In this document: positions 28,430 to 37,530 of the stretch, in pieces
Layout of the letters: each line of letters begins with the position of its first letter
Position numbering within the stretch: the stretch's first letter is position 1
NCBI RefSeq assembly: GCF_007747215.1
Contig: NZ_CP036273.1
Location: forward strand, 682,001-746,000
Direction of reading: 5' to 3'
Origin: Urbifossiella limnaea
GTDB lineage: Bacteria; Planctomycetota; Planctomycetia; Gemmatales; Gemmataceae
Length of the DNA stretch: 64,000 bases
Position numbers and translations under genes: made by a program
The notes under the pieces: model-generated
Seen by the model: the letters and a program-made list of their open reading frames with translations, nothing else
What the model was told of the DNA's origin: nothing
The model's database searches: none

Positions 28430-28579
28430 CCGGGCTCGACGGCCACCTCGACCGTCGGCGGGGCGACGGACGGGAACAGCGACCGCGGCAGCGTGACGTA
28501 CCCCAGCACCCCCAGGAAAAAACAGGAGGATGGAGATCACCATGTCCAGGGCCGGCCGGTGGAGGATGTTCGTGAACAT
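28430..28579 (-). pseudogene. 5' fragment of an RND (HAE1-type) efflux pump gene, frameshifted
   Basis: ATG 28579 starts MFTNILHRPALDMVISILLFF, the cytosolic start and first membrane helix of an RND pump. One base too many in a run of six T (about 28518-28523, minus strand) then shifts the frame; the other frame continues LGYVTLPRSLFPSVAPPTVE, as expected. Similarity ends near 28430. About 50 of over 1000 residues remain. The piece is directly downstream of the MFP fragment, so it was taken from a normal adaptor-pump operon. Confidence 0.75.
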
Positions 28580-28655
28580 GAAGTCCGGTGGAGTCCCGTG
28601 CGGGTGGGGGGGGGACGGACGAATGACGAAGATTCCTCAGTCGTCACTCACTCGG

Positions 28656-29180
28656 CTACTCGGCGTGGAACTTCTGCGTCCCGAGGACCAGGTCGGCCGG
28701 CTTGAACTCGACATTCACCTTCTCGCCGTCGTGGACCTCGCGGACGCCCTCGACCACGATCCGATCGTCCGGCCCGAGGCCCGGCCCGACCACGTACACG
28801 TCCTCCAACTCGTGCGGGACGCGGATCATGCGCTGGTGCACCACGCCCTCGGCGTCCACCACGTAGACGTACCGCTTGTCGAGGATCTCGTCGTCGCCCG
28901 CTGGGGGATGACGACGGCGCCGGCGAGGCGGCGGTGGACCTGCACAGTGCCGGTCAGACCGTGGCGGATGAGCCCGTCCGGGTTCGGGAAGTCGGCGCGG
29001 AACGGGATGTTCTCGGCCTGCGGGTCGGACTTGCCGGTGATCGTGAGGAGCTGGGTCGGGTGCGGGAACTTGCGCCCGTTGGCCAGCACGAGCTCGATCT
29101 ACCGGGCCTCGATGGGGCTCGCACTGGACCGGTACTCGTAGTACCGGATCTCGGGCACGTTGAAGTACACCCACATCACC
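28656..29180 (-). pseudogene. 3' fragment of a membrane-fusion (adaptor) protein gene, with a TAG and a frameshift
   Basis: Reading down from 29180: VMWVYFNVPEIRYYEYR, then an in-frame TAG at 29099-29101, IELVLANGRKFPHPTQLL and LIRHGLTGTVQVHRR, VVIPQRAT, then a one-base loss near 28901 and the other frame EILDKRYVYVVDAEGVVHQ to the stop at 28656. This is the C-terminal half (beta-barrel and membrane-proximal domains) of a MexA/AcrA-like adaptor of the planctomycete type. The N-terminal half is missing; at about 29180-29196 the sequence switches to an Ig-like gene on the opposite strand. With three separate lesions it cannot work. Between this fragment and the pump fragment (28580-28655) lie a short copy of the GACGAATGACGA repeat and a G-run. 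Confidence 0.8.
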
Positions 29181-29416
29181 CGGTGCCGGTATGCGAACGT
29201 CGCCTCGGCGGCGGTGTCGGTCACGTATGACGCGACGGCGCCGGTCGTCACCGTCTCGTCGCTCGTCGCCAAGACCAGCCTGCCGACGCTCACCGGAACG
29301 GTGGACGACTCGACGGCGACCGTGAGCGTTACCGCCGGCGGCCAGACGGTGACGGCGACCGTCTCCGGCACGACCTGGACCGCCGCCCTCACGACGGCGC
29401 TGGCCGACGGCACCTA

Positions 29417-30476
29417 AGCAGTTGGCCCCGATTGCGTACCATGTTTCATGATCCGCGTTCACCTCACCGTTGCGACGCAGTCCGAGTTGCAGGCTCTCCG
29501 GCGGGACCCCCTCCCGCCCCGGGTACGGGATCGGCTGGAGATGGTCCTGCTGTCCGACGCCGGGTGGTCCCCGCCCCGGATCGCCCGGCACCTCGGGTGT
29601 GACCCGCAGACCGCCCGGGCCGTGATCCACGGGTTCAACGCCCGGGGGGTGCCGGCCCTCTACCCCGGCAAGCCCGGGCCGGCCCCCAACTACGCCCGCC
29701 GGGATCAGGTGGCCGCCCGGCTGACCGACCTGCTCGGCCAGGACCGGACGTGGACGGCGGCCCAACTGGCCGACGCCCTCCGCCCCAACGGGATCCGGCT
29801 CCGTGCCCGTCAGGTCCGTCGGTACCTCGCCCGACTGCGGGCCGGGTACCGGCGGACGGCCTCGACCCTGGAGCACAAGCAGAACCGGCCCAAGGTCGCC
29901 CGGGCGGCGGCCGTCCTGGGCGGCCTGCAACGGAAGGCCCGGGAGGGCCGGCTGGTCCTGGACTATCTCGACCAGTGCGGGTTCGCCCCGTCGCTGCCCG
30001 GTGGGTACTCGTGGTGCCTGCCGGGCCAGCGGAAGCGGGTCCGGTACGAGTACCCCCAAGGTCGGCGGGTCAACGTCCTGGCCACCTACGAGCCGCTCGG
30101 CCCGGCCCCCCGCTTGGATGCCGTGCCGTTCGAGCGGACGCTCACGTCGGACGACCTCGTGGCCTACCTGCGGGGGAGGCCCGCGGTCGGGCGACCCCGG
30201 GTGGTGGTTCTGGACAACGCCCCGATCCACACCAGCAAGGTGGTCAAGGCCGCCCGGCCCGAGCTGGCGAAGTCGGGGGTCTACCTGTACTACCTGCCGG
30301 CGTACAGCCCCGAGTTGAACCGGATCGAGGCCGTGTTCAAGCAGGTCAAGCACCACGAGATCCCGACCCGCAGTTACGCCACCCGGTCCGATCTGCGGGC
30401 GGCCGTCGAGCAGGGCTTCAACTCATATGCCCAAAAGCTCCGCCCAGAACCTGGGAAACAACTACGGCCGGCTGCT
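29417..30476 (+). mobile_element. IS630-type insertion sequence (Tc1/mariner-like, TA target)
   Basis: 1060 bp flanked by a TA duplication (29415-29416 and 30477-30478). Removing the element and one TA restores the host codons ACC TAC GAC. The ends are short imperfect inverted repeats starting AGCAGTTGGCC on the left and AGCAGCCGGCC on the right (complement). It carries one transposase frame. Both the target and the precise reconstruction make the borders certain. Confidence 0.93.
29448..30476 (+). CDS. IS630-family transposase, without a stop codon of its own
   Basis: 343 codons from ATG 29448. The N-terminal HTH part has WSPPRIARHLGCDPQTARAVIHGF; the DDE catalytic domain has DYLDQCGFAPSLPGG (first Asp), VVLDNAPIHTSKV (second Asp) and YSPELNRIEAVF (Glu). 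The element ends exactly after a GCT codon, so the next codon starts with the duplicated TA. With A or G after the TA the frame would end in TAA or TAG; here it is TAC, and the transposase is fused in frame to the Ig-like/FKBP protein up to 32093 (881 codons in total). Whether the fusion is made is unknown; the transposase domains are intact. Confidence 0.88.
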
Positions 30477-32124
30477 TACGACGTCACCGCCACCGCGACG
30501 GACGCGGCCGGGAACACGTCGTCGGCGACCGCCGCCGGCGGCCTGGTGATCGACGCGACCGCCCCGACGGCGACCGTGACCACGACCGCGCCCGACCCGG
30601 CGACGACGAACCCGATCCCGGTGACGGTGACCTTCAGCAAGCCTGTCACCGGGTTCGAGGCCGGCGACCTCGTGCTCACGAACGCCGCGGCCATCAACTT
30701 CACGGCGGTGGACGCGCAGACGTACACGTTCGACCTCGTCCCCGACGGCGGCGGGACCGTGAGCGTGCTGGTCAACGGCGGCGCGGCCGCGGACGCCGCC
30801 GGGTACACCAGTCTGACCTCAGGCGCCCTGATGCGAACCTTCTCCGGCCCGGTCACGGCCGTCCCGGTCGCCACCACCGCCGTCAGCCCGACGAACGCCG
30901 CGACCGTCCCGGTCACGGTCACGTTCAGCGGCGACGTGACCGGGTTCGATGCCTCCGACGTGACGGTTACGAACGGCACGGTCACGAACTTCACGGCGCT
31001 CGACGGCCGGACGTACACCGCCGACATCACCCCGACCGCGGACGGCGTGGTGAGCGTCACGGTCGCCGCCGGCGCCGCGACCGACGCGGGCGGCGGGCCG
31101 ACGGCAGCGGCGCAGCCGGTCGCGGTCACGTCCGACCGTACCGCGCCGACCGCGGCCGGGCCGACGAACACCGGCTCGCTCACCTTCACGATCACGTTCA
31201 GCGAGGGCGTGACCGGCTTCGACGCGTCCGGCGTCGCCGTCACCAACGGCACGCTCGACGCCCTGACGCCGGGGGACGGGCGATCTTTCACGGCAACGGT
31301 CACCTCTGCCGCGGACGGCACCGTGACCCTGACGGTCCTGGCCGGGAGCGCCGCGGACGCCGCCGGAAACCCGACCGCCGCCGACGCCCTGGGCAGCGCC
31401 GTCTATGACACCACCGGCCCGTCGCCGCTCGTCAGTTCCAGCGCGAGTGACCCGACCAGCAGCACGTCGATCCCGTTCTCCGTGACGTTCGACGAGGGCG
31501 TGACCGGGTTCGACGAGTACGACCTGACGGCCACGAACGGGATCGTGTTCAACTTCACGGCGGTGAGCGCCAGCACCTACACCTTCTCCATCTACCCGGG
31601 CGCCGCCGGCCTCGTGACGGTGGGCTTGGCCGCGGGCGTGGCGACGGACGCCGCCGGGAACGTCAACGCGGCCGCCGCCGCCGTCAGCCGCACGTACGCG
31701 TACACCTCCACCGACGCCTCGGGCCTGGTGGAGACCATGCCGGACGTGAACGCGGCGGAGTGGCAGACGCAGGCCGACGGACTGAAAATCTGGGACGCGC
31801 AGGTCGGGACAGATGACGCGGTCGCGGCGGGCTCGACCGTCGAGGTGTACTACACGGGCTGGCTCGCAAGCGACGGCACCGAGTTCGACTCGAACCGGAC
31901 CGCCGCCTCGGCGGCGTCGTTCGCGCTGAGCAACCTGATCGCGGGCTGGCAGGAGGGGCTGGTCGGGATGCAGGAGGGCGGCATCCGCCGGCTCTACATC
32001 CCGGCCGCGCTCGGGTACGGGTCGGGCGGCTCGAGCAGCATCCCCGCGGACGCCGACCTCGTGTTCGAGATCAAGCTCGTCTCGGTCAGCTGACGCGACG
32101 ACAGCGGCTGGTGGGCGAACGCGT

Positions 32125-32811
32125 TTAGCCGCGGGCCGGCCCCAGGTCCGCGGTCTGCGCCGCCTCCCACTGCGGCACGTTGCCGATCGGCAGCCAGTAG
32201 CCCGCCTCGACGACCTCGAACCGGCCGCGTGCCGCCAGCAGCGACACCGCCTCGGTGATCTCGTACTCGCCGCGCACGGATTCGGTCAGCGTCAGGTCGA
32301 ACACCGAGCGCGGGAACAGGTACGCCCCGATGTTCGCCAGTTGCGGCCCCGGCAGGTCCGGCTTCTCGATCAGCTCCTTCAGGGAGCCGTCCGCGTGGCG
32401 GAAGATGATGCCGTAGTCCTTCGGCGTGTCCACCGGCCGGGCCAGGATGCCCATCGGCACCGCCGCCAGCCGCGCCAGGTCGGCGCGGCCCATCAGGTCG
32501 TCGCCGTTGAGCACCATCACCCGGTCGGAGCGCACCGCCCCGCGGCAACTCATCAGCGCGTCGCCGGTGCCGCGCGGCACCGCCTGCCGCACCGTCACCC
32601 AGTCGCGGACGTGCGGCTGCCCCTTCAGGTACTCCTCGAGCTGCTCCGCGAGGTAGTTCACGACCACGACGAGCCGGTCGACCGGCGGCAGCGCGGCGAT
32701 GATCCAGTCGAGGATGGGGCGGCCCTGCACCGGCAGCAGCGGCTTGGGCACGTCGTTGGTGTGCGGGCGGAGGCGGGTGCCTTTGCCGGCGGCCAGGATG
32801 ATCGCGTCCAT
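32125..32811 (-). CDS. Sugar-1-phosphate nucleotidyltransferase
   Basis: 228 residues. The nucleotidyltransferase signature MDAIILAAGKGTRLRPHTND is followed by KPLLPVQGRPILDW, the NGDDLMG metal-binding Asp motif, the EKP motif (LKELIEKPDLPG) and a final strand with YWLPIGNVPQWEAA. It is the short RmlA/GlmU-N/GalU-like form without a C-terminal left-handed helix domain, so it should make an NDP-sugar from a sugar 1-phosphate and NTP. Base and sugar cannot be told apart. It is convergent with the Ig-like gene and stands alone. Confidence 0.9.
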   Translation of the reverse strand: MDAIILAAGKGTRLRPHTNDVPKPLLPVQGRPILDWIIAALPPVDRLVVVVNYLAEQLEEYLKGQPHVRDWVTVRQAVPRGTGDALMSCRGAVRSDRVMVLNGDDLMGRADLARLAAVPMGILARPVDTPKDYGIIFRHADGSLKELIEKPDLPGPQLANIGAYLFPRSVFDLTLTESVRGEYEITEAVSLLAARGRFEVVEAGYWLPIGNVPQWEAAQTADLGPARG

Positions 32812-33042
32812 TCGGCCCTCGTAACCCGTGAATCCGCTCCGGGCAGTGTATCGGGGGAAATCGGCGGGGGCGGCGGGTTCGGGTGAACCGTGGCGACCTC
32901 GGCGGCCGATACAACCGGCGTCGGGCGGGGCGTGGCAGGAGCCGAGCCCCGGCCGGCGCCGGCCCGCCGGCGCGGGGGCTTCGCGGCCCCGGTCGCGCCG
33001 GCGGGCCGGGTATTGGTAGCCCGAACCACGGATGGACCCGTC

Positions 33043-33291
33043 ATGACCCGCCGAGTACTGATGACCGCCGTCGTGGGGGTGCTGGCCGCCGGGTTCGGCT
33101 GCAAGCACGTGGGCGGGAAGTGCGACTGCGGCGCCCACCCGGGCGACGCCGTGATCACCGGCCCGACCCCGCCGTACCCGACGGCCCCGGCCCCCGGGAT
33201 GCCGACCACGACCCCGCCGAGCATCCCGCCGGCGAACAGCCCGACCAAGTCGGCCCCCGGCACGCTGCCGATGCCGATGCCGAAGTCGTGA
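33043..33291 (+). CDS. Small proline-rich lipoprotein
   Basis: 82 residues with a lipoprotein signal (hydrophobic VLMTAVVGVLAAGFGC, lipobox Cys at residue 20), then KCDCGAHPGD and a Pro/Thr/Ala-rich tail. Three Cys follow in HVGGKCDCGAHP, which could bind a metal or form a disulfide. I recognise no family; low-complexity lipoproteins of this kind are frequent in planctomycetes. It is followed directly by a perfect palindrome. Confidence 0.55.
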   Translation: MTRRVLMTAVVGVLAAGFGCKHVGGKCDCGAHPGDAVITGPTPPYPTAPAPGMPTTTPPSIPPANSPTKSAPGTLPMPMPKS

Positions 33292-33294
33292 GTT

Positions 33295-33332
33295 GAGCGA
33301 AGCCCGGGGACGGCCGTCCCCGGGCTTCGCTC
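33295..33332. terminator. 38-bp perfect palindrome between convergent genes
   Basis: A self-complementary sequence with 19-base arms (GAGCGAAGCCCGGGGACGG and its complement) starts 3 bp after the lipoprotein stop and ends 2 bp before the stop of the convergent gcvPB gene. It can fold in both directions. No T-run follows, so it is a terminator by position rather than by full motif. Confidence 0.65.
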
Positions 33333-33334
33333 GT

Positions 33335-34798
33335 TCACACCGGCGCGCGCCACCGCAGCACCGGCTCCTTCGCCGCCTTCACCTCGTCCGGCCGGCTCAC
33401 CACGTGCGTGTGCGGCGCCGTCTTCAGCAACTCCGCGTCCTCGCCCTTGATCGTCAGCAGCACGTCGGCGAACGCGTCGAGCGTCTCCTTGCTCTCGGTC
33501 TCCGTCGGCTCCATCATCAGCGCCTCGGGCACGACGAGCGGGAAGTACACCGTCGGGGCGTGGAACCCGTAGTCGAGCAGCCGCTTGCACACGTCCATCG
33601 CCCGCACCTTCCGCTCGCGCAGGAGCGACCGGCCGCTGGCCACGAACTCGTGCATGCACGGCCCCGGGTGCGGCACGTCGAACGCCTCGCTGACTCGCGC
33701 CCGCAGGTAGTTGGCGTTCAGCACCGCCGTCTCGCTGCACGCCTTCAGCCCGTCCGGGCCGAGCGTGCGGATGTAGCAGTACCCGCGGAACAGGATGCCG
33801 ACGTTCCCGAAGAACGACCGCACCCGGCCGATGGTCTTGTCGCGCGTGTCGCTCAGGCGGAACGTGTCGCCGTCCCTCACCACGACGGGCGCCGGGAGGT
33901 ACGGGGCGAGGAAGTCGCGGACGGCGATGGGGCCGCTGCCGGGGCCGCCGCCGCCGTGCGGGCCGGTGAACGTCTTGTGCACGTTGTAGTGCTGCATGTC
34001 GGCGCCGAAGTCGCCCGGCCGGGTGATGCCGAGGATGGCGTTCATGTTCGCGCCGTCGAGGTACACCAGCCCGCCGGCCGCGTGGACCAGGTCCGTGATC
34101 TGGCGAATCTGCACCTCGAACAGCCCGAGCGTGTTCGGGTTCGTGATCATGAACACCGCGGTGTCGGCGCCGAGCTTCGCCTTCAATTCCTCCAGGTCCA
34201 CCAGCCCCTTGGCGTTGCTCTTGACGGTGACGGTGTCGAACCCGGCGAGTTGCGCCGACGCCGGGTTGGTGCCGTGCGCCGAGTCGGGGACGAGCACCTT
34301 GCGGCGGTGCGTCTGCCCCTTGTCGCGGAAGTACGCGGCGGCGACGAGCAGCGCCGTGAGTTCGCCCTGCGCCCCGGCCGCGGGCTGGAGCGACACGGCC
34401 GGCAGGCCGCTGATCTCGGCGAGGAACTGCTGCATCTCGTAGAGGAGTTCGAGCATCCCCTGAACGGTGTCGTCGGGCTGGAGGGGGTGGAGGTCGGCGA
34501 ACCCCGGCAGCGCCGCGAGCCGCTCGTGCCGCTTCGGGTTGTACTTCATGGTGCACGAGCCCAGCGGGTAGAACTGGGTGTCGATGCACATGTTCCGCGT
34601 GGACAGGTTGGTGAAGTGGCGGATCAGGTCGATCTCGGCGACTTCGGGCAGCGGCGGCGGCTCCGCGGCGAGGAACCGGTCGGGGACGAGCGATGACAGC
34701 GGGGTGTCAGCGGGCACGTCGCACGGGGGGACGCGGTGCCCGCGGCGTCCGGGCCGGGACAGCTCGAACACGAGCTCGGTGGACTGGGTGTTGTTCAT
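33335..34798 (-). CDS. gcvPB: Glycine dehydrogenase (decarboxylating) subunit 2
   Basis: 487 residues, the C-terminal half of the two-piece P protein. It has the family start (TRNMCIDTQFYPLGSCTMKY), the glycine-rich QPAAGAQGELTALL, and the PLP Lys in YNVHKTFTGPHGGGGPG. With GcvPA it decarboxylates glycine and moves the aminomethyl group to lipoyl-GcvH. The ATG at 34798 is the only one before the conserved block; the longer frame upstream is unsupported. It is the last gene of the gcvT-gcvH-gcvPA-(DUF4058)-gcvPB series, separated from gcvPA by a broken DUF4058 gene. Confidence 0.96.
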   Translation of the reverse strand: MNNTQSTELVFELSRPGRRGHRVPPCDVPADTPLSSLVPDRFLAAEPPPLPEVAEIDLIRHFTNLSTRNMCIDTQFYPLGSCTMKYNPKRHERLAALPGFADLHPLQPDDTVQGMLELLYEMQQFLAEISGLPAVSLQPAAGAQGELTALLVAAAYFRDKGQTHRRKVLVPDSAHGTNPASAQLAGFDTVTVKSNAKGLVDLEELKAKLGADTAVFMITNPNTLGLFEVQIRQITDLVHAAGGLVYLDGANMNAILGITRPGDFGADMQHYNVHKTFTGPHGGGGPGSGPIAVRDFLAPYLPAPVVVRDGDTFRLSDTRDKTIGRVRSFFGNVGILFRGYCYIRTLGPDGLKACSETAVLNANYLRARVSEAFDVPHPGPCMHEFVASGRSLLRERKVRAMDVCKRLLDYGFHAPTVYFPLVVPEALMMEPTETESKETLDAFADVLLTIKGEDAELLKTAPHTHVVSRPDEVKAAKEPVLRWRAPV

Positions 34799-34883
34799 GG
34801 GTTCCTGTTCAGGCAATCGCCCGGTTACGGCAGCAGCCCCTTCTCCTTCAGGATCGCGTCCGCCCACGCCTTCTGCTCGGCCG

Positions 34884-35625
34884 TCAGCGGCGGGTCGGGG
34901 CGCGGTGCCCGTACTTCACCAGCCGGGCGAATCCGCCCTCGTCGTAGCAGCGGTCGAACACCGGCTGCAACTCCACCGCCACCGGCTCCCGGTCGAGCGT
35001 CAGCGGCACGCCGATGGTCGGCAGCCGGGCGGCGAGCGGGAACGGGGCCACAAAGTACTGCCGCTCGTCCGCTTCAAGGGTGACGCAGGCGTGGTAGTCG
35101 AACCCTCCCGGGGCGAGCCGGCGGAGGCGGCCCTCGGGTACCGCGGTAGTGTGCCGCCCGCCCCGGACGAGGTCGATCTCTACCAGATGCACGCCGCCAG
35201 TCCGGCACTCCTTCCGCTTCTTCAGGTACTCCCTCCGACCCGCGCCCGGCACCTTGTTCGACGGGCTCAGCACCTCGACGGCGGTCACCAACTGCTCGTC
35301 CTCGGTGGTGAGGACTTCCAGGTACGCCTCGGTGATCGGGTCCGGGGTGCGTTCCACCGCCCGCGGCGAGCATGCCGACCCGTGACAGCGCGGCGGAGGC
35401 GACTCCGCCCCCCTGGACCGGCGGCCCGAGTACCCCGAGGTCGGGTGCCCGCACCCGCCGCTGTTCCTCGTCGACGTACACCCGCGACTGGCCGTTGACG
35501 GCGAACTCCGGCGGGAGCACGGCGGCGAGGGCGGACCGCAGGTAGACCACGAACGCTTCATGGAACCCGGGGTAGACGGCCGGGCGTTCCAGCCACGGGT
35601 CCATGCCGGGGAACGGGGACGGCAT
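34884..35625 (-). pseudogene. DUF4058 family gene with a frameshift, inserted in the gcv operon
   Basis: ATG 35625 starts MPSPFPGMDPWLERPAVYPG, the DUF4058 signature, and continues to about LSRVGMLAA. One extra G near 35362-35368 then shifts the frame; the other frame continues AVERTPDPITEAYLEVLT, VLSPSNKVPGAGRREYLKKRK and DLVRGG to the stop at 34884. Both halves are otherwise clean and add to the usual ~245 residues. DUF4058 proteins (Gemmata and cyanobacteria) have a PD-(D/E)XK-like core and unknown function. The gene lies 20 bp after gcvPA and 85 bp before gcvPB, an odd place that suggests later insertion. A sequence error is the main alternative to a real lesion. Confidence 0.75.
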
Positions 35626-35645
35626 CGCTTCTCCTCCCCTCCGGG

Positions 35646-37007
35646 TCAGGCGGTCTTCGCCAGCTGCTCGCGCAGCGCCGCGGCCAGGGCGTCGATCTCG
35701 GCCTTCGTCCGCTTCTCGGTCACGGCCACGGCCACGGCGTCGGGTAGGTCCGGGTACCAGTCGCCGAGCGGCAGCCCGGCCAGGAACCCGGACTCGCGCA
35801 GGCCCGCCAGCACCGCCGGCACGTCGGCCGCCAGCCGCACCGTGAACTCCTTCACGAACGGCCGGTCGAACGCCAGCCGCACCCCGCCCACCTTCGCCAG
35901 CTCCGCCGCGGCGTAGTGCGCCTTCCGCAGGCACAGCTCGGCCGTTTCCCGCAACCCCGTCGGACCCAGCGCCGTCAGGTGGACCGCGGCGCGGAGCGCC
36001 AGCAGCCCCTGGTTCGTGCAGATGTTGCTCGTGGCCTTCTCGCGCCGGATGTGCTGCTCGCGCGTCTGCAGCGTCAGCACCCAGCAGCGCTTGCCGTTGC
36101 GGTCGGTCGTCTGGCCGACGAGCCGGCCGGGAATCTTCCGCAGGTACTCGGTGTCGCCGCGGCACGCGAGGATGCCGAGGTACGGCCCGCCGAACCCGAG
36201 CGGCACGCCGAGCCCCTGGCCTTCGGCCACCGCGATGTCGGCGCCGTCGTCGCCCGGCCGCCGGAGCAAACCGACGGACACCGGGTCGAACACGGAGACG
36301 AACACCGCCCCGCCCTTCTTCGCGGCGGCGCCCACGGCCGCGCTCTCTTCGAGGCAGCCGAACACGTTCGGGCTCTGGAGGATGACGCACACCGTGCTGT
36401 CGGTGACGGCCTTCGCCACGTCGTCGGGGTCGAGGAAGCCGTGCGGCGTGGGGAGCACGCGGACGCGGCACGGGAGGTTCTCGGTGAGCGTCCGCAGCGT
36501 CTGCACGTACTGTGGGTGGACGCTTCCGGCGACGAGCACCTCGCCGGTGCGGCCGGTGACGCCGAGCGCCATCAGCACGGCTTCGGCGACGGCCGACCCG
36601 GCCTCGTACAGCGACGCGTTGGCGACCTCCAGCCCGGTGAGCTGGCACATCAGCGTCTGGTACTCGAACACGGCCTGCAGCGTGCCCTGGCTGGCCTCGG
36701 CCTGGTACGGCGTGTACGCGGTGTAGAACTCGCTGCGGCCGGCGACCGCGTCCACGACGGCCGGCACGAAGTGGTCGTAGGCGCCGCCGCCGAGGAAGCA
36801 CACGAGCTCGCCGGCGGGCCGGTTCTTCGCCGCGAGGCGCTGCATGTGCGCGGTGAGGTCCTGCTCGCAGAGCGCGGCGGGGATGTCGAGCGGGCGGGTG
36901 AGGCGCAACTCGGCCGGGATCGGGGCGAACAGGTCGTCCACCGACGTCGCCCCGATCTTCGCCAGCATGGCGGCGCGGTCGGCGTCGGTGTTCAGCAAGT
37001 ACGGCAC
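35646..37007 (-). CDS. gcvPA: Glycine dehydrogenase (decarboxylating) subunit 1
   Basis: 453 residues, the N-terminal half of the P protein, with the conserved FLGGGAYDHFVPAVVD and FYTAYTPYQAEASQGTLQ near residues 75-110 and QTREQHIRREKATSNICTNQ near residue 320. GTG 37007 starts PYLLNTDADRAAML, the usual start of the family. It pairs with gcvPB to form the alpha2beta2 PLP enzyme. About 100 bp separate it from gcvH; that gap carries a copy of the CGGCTGACGCCG repeat. Confidence 0.96.
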   Translation of the reverse strand: MPYLLNTDADRAAMLAKIGATSVDDLFAPIPAELRLTRPLDIPAALCEQDLTAHMQRLAAKNRPAGELVCFLGGGAYDHFVPAVVDAVAGRSEFYTAYTPYQAEASQGTLQAVFEYQTLMCQLTGLEVANASLYEAGSAVAEAVLMALGVTGRTGEVLVAGSVHPQYVQTLRTLTENLPCRVRVLPTPHGFLDPDDVAKAVTDSTVCVILQSPNVFGCLEESAAVGAAAKKGGAVFVSVFDPVSVGLLRRPGDDGADIAVAEGQGLGVPLGFGGPYLGILACRGDTEYLRKIPGRLVGQTTDRNGKRCWVLTLQTREQHIRREKATSNICTNQGLLALRAAVHLTALGPTGLRETAELCLRKAHYAAAELAKVGGVRLAFDRPFVKEFTVRLAADVPAVLAGLRESGFLAGLPLGDWYPDLPDAVAVAVTEKRTKAEIDALAAALREQLAKTA

Positions 37008-37110
37008 GAACGGTCTCCGGGATGCGGGAACGAGATTCGGTCGCCGTCTGCGACCTTCATCGGCGGCGCGGACGCACCCGGCGGCTGACGCCGCTCGGCT
37101 CGCCCTCCAG

Positions 37111-37530
37111 TTAGTGGCCTTCGGCCGCGAGCTGGGCGTCGTACTGCTCGGCCGTCAGCAGGTGGTCCAGGCTCCCGCCCGCGGCCGGGCGCAGCTTGAG
37201 CATCCAGCCGCGGCCAAACGGGTCGTCGTTCACCGGGCTCAGGTCGGCCTTGCGGCCCGTCGCCTTGTCGTCGAGCAGCACCTCGTTCCGCTCCACCACC
37301 ACACCGGCCACGGGGGCGTTCACGTCCGACGTGCTCTTCACCGACTCGATCACGCCGAACGCGGCGCCGCCCGTCAGCTCCTTGCCCACTGCCGGCAGCT
37401 CCAGGAACGTCGGCTCGGTCAGTTGCTCGACCGCGAACGCGGTGATGCCCACAACCACGAAGTCGCCGTCGGGCTTGGCCCACTCGTGGCTCGTCGTGTA
37501 CCGGCGGTCGGTCGGGTTCGCGGCGCTCAT
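37111..37530 (-). CDS. gcvH: Glycine cleavage system H protein
   Basis: 139 residues with the lipoylation site Lys in VIESVKSTSDVNAPVAG near residue 66 and the hybrid-fold start YTTSHEWAKPDGDFVVVG. It carries the aminomethyl intermediate between P and T proteins. Its ATG overlaps the gcvT stop (ATGA at 37527-37530), so translation is coupled. Slightly longer than the usual 125-130 residues because of an extended tail. Confidence 0.96.
   Translation of the reverse strand: MSAANPTDRRYTTSHEWAKPDGDFVVVGITAFAVEQLTEPTFLELPAVGKELTGGAAFGVIESVKSTSDVNAPVAGVVVERNEVLLDDKATGRKADLSPVNDDPFGRGWMLKLRPAAGGSLDHLLTAEQYDAQLAAEGH

Larger units (their letters stand above)
29190..32093 (+). pseudogene. Ig-like repeat protein with C-terminal FKBP domain, lacking its 5' end and split by an IS630-type element
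   Basis: The frame enters at about 29196 (NVASAAVSVTYDATAPVVTV), so the secretion signal and first repeats are missing. After the IS at 29417-30476 it resumes without loss (GT-YDVTATATDAAGN). Four or five Big-type repeats of about 85-100 residues follow, each with a core like GFEAGDLVLTNAAAINFTA, then an FKBP peptidyl-prolyl isomerase domain (VEVYYTGWLASDGTEFDS, AALGYGSGGSSSIPADADLVFEI) to the stop at 32093. In planctomycetes such proteins are large secreted adhesin-like molecules; an FKBP domain at the end is less common. The two parts are separated by a stop at the IS border (TAA, 29415-29417). Confidence 0.8.
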
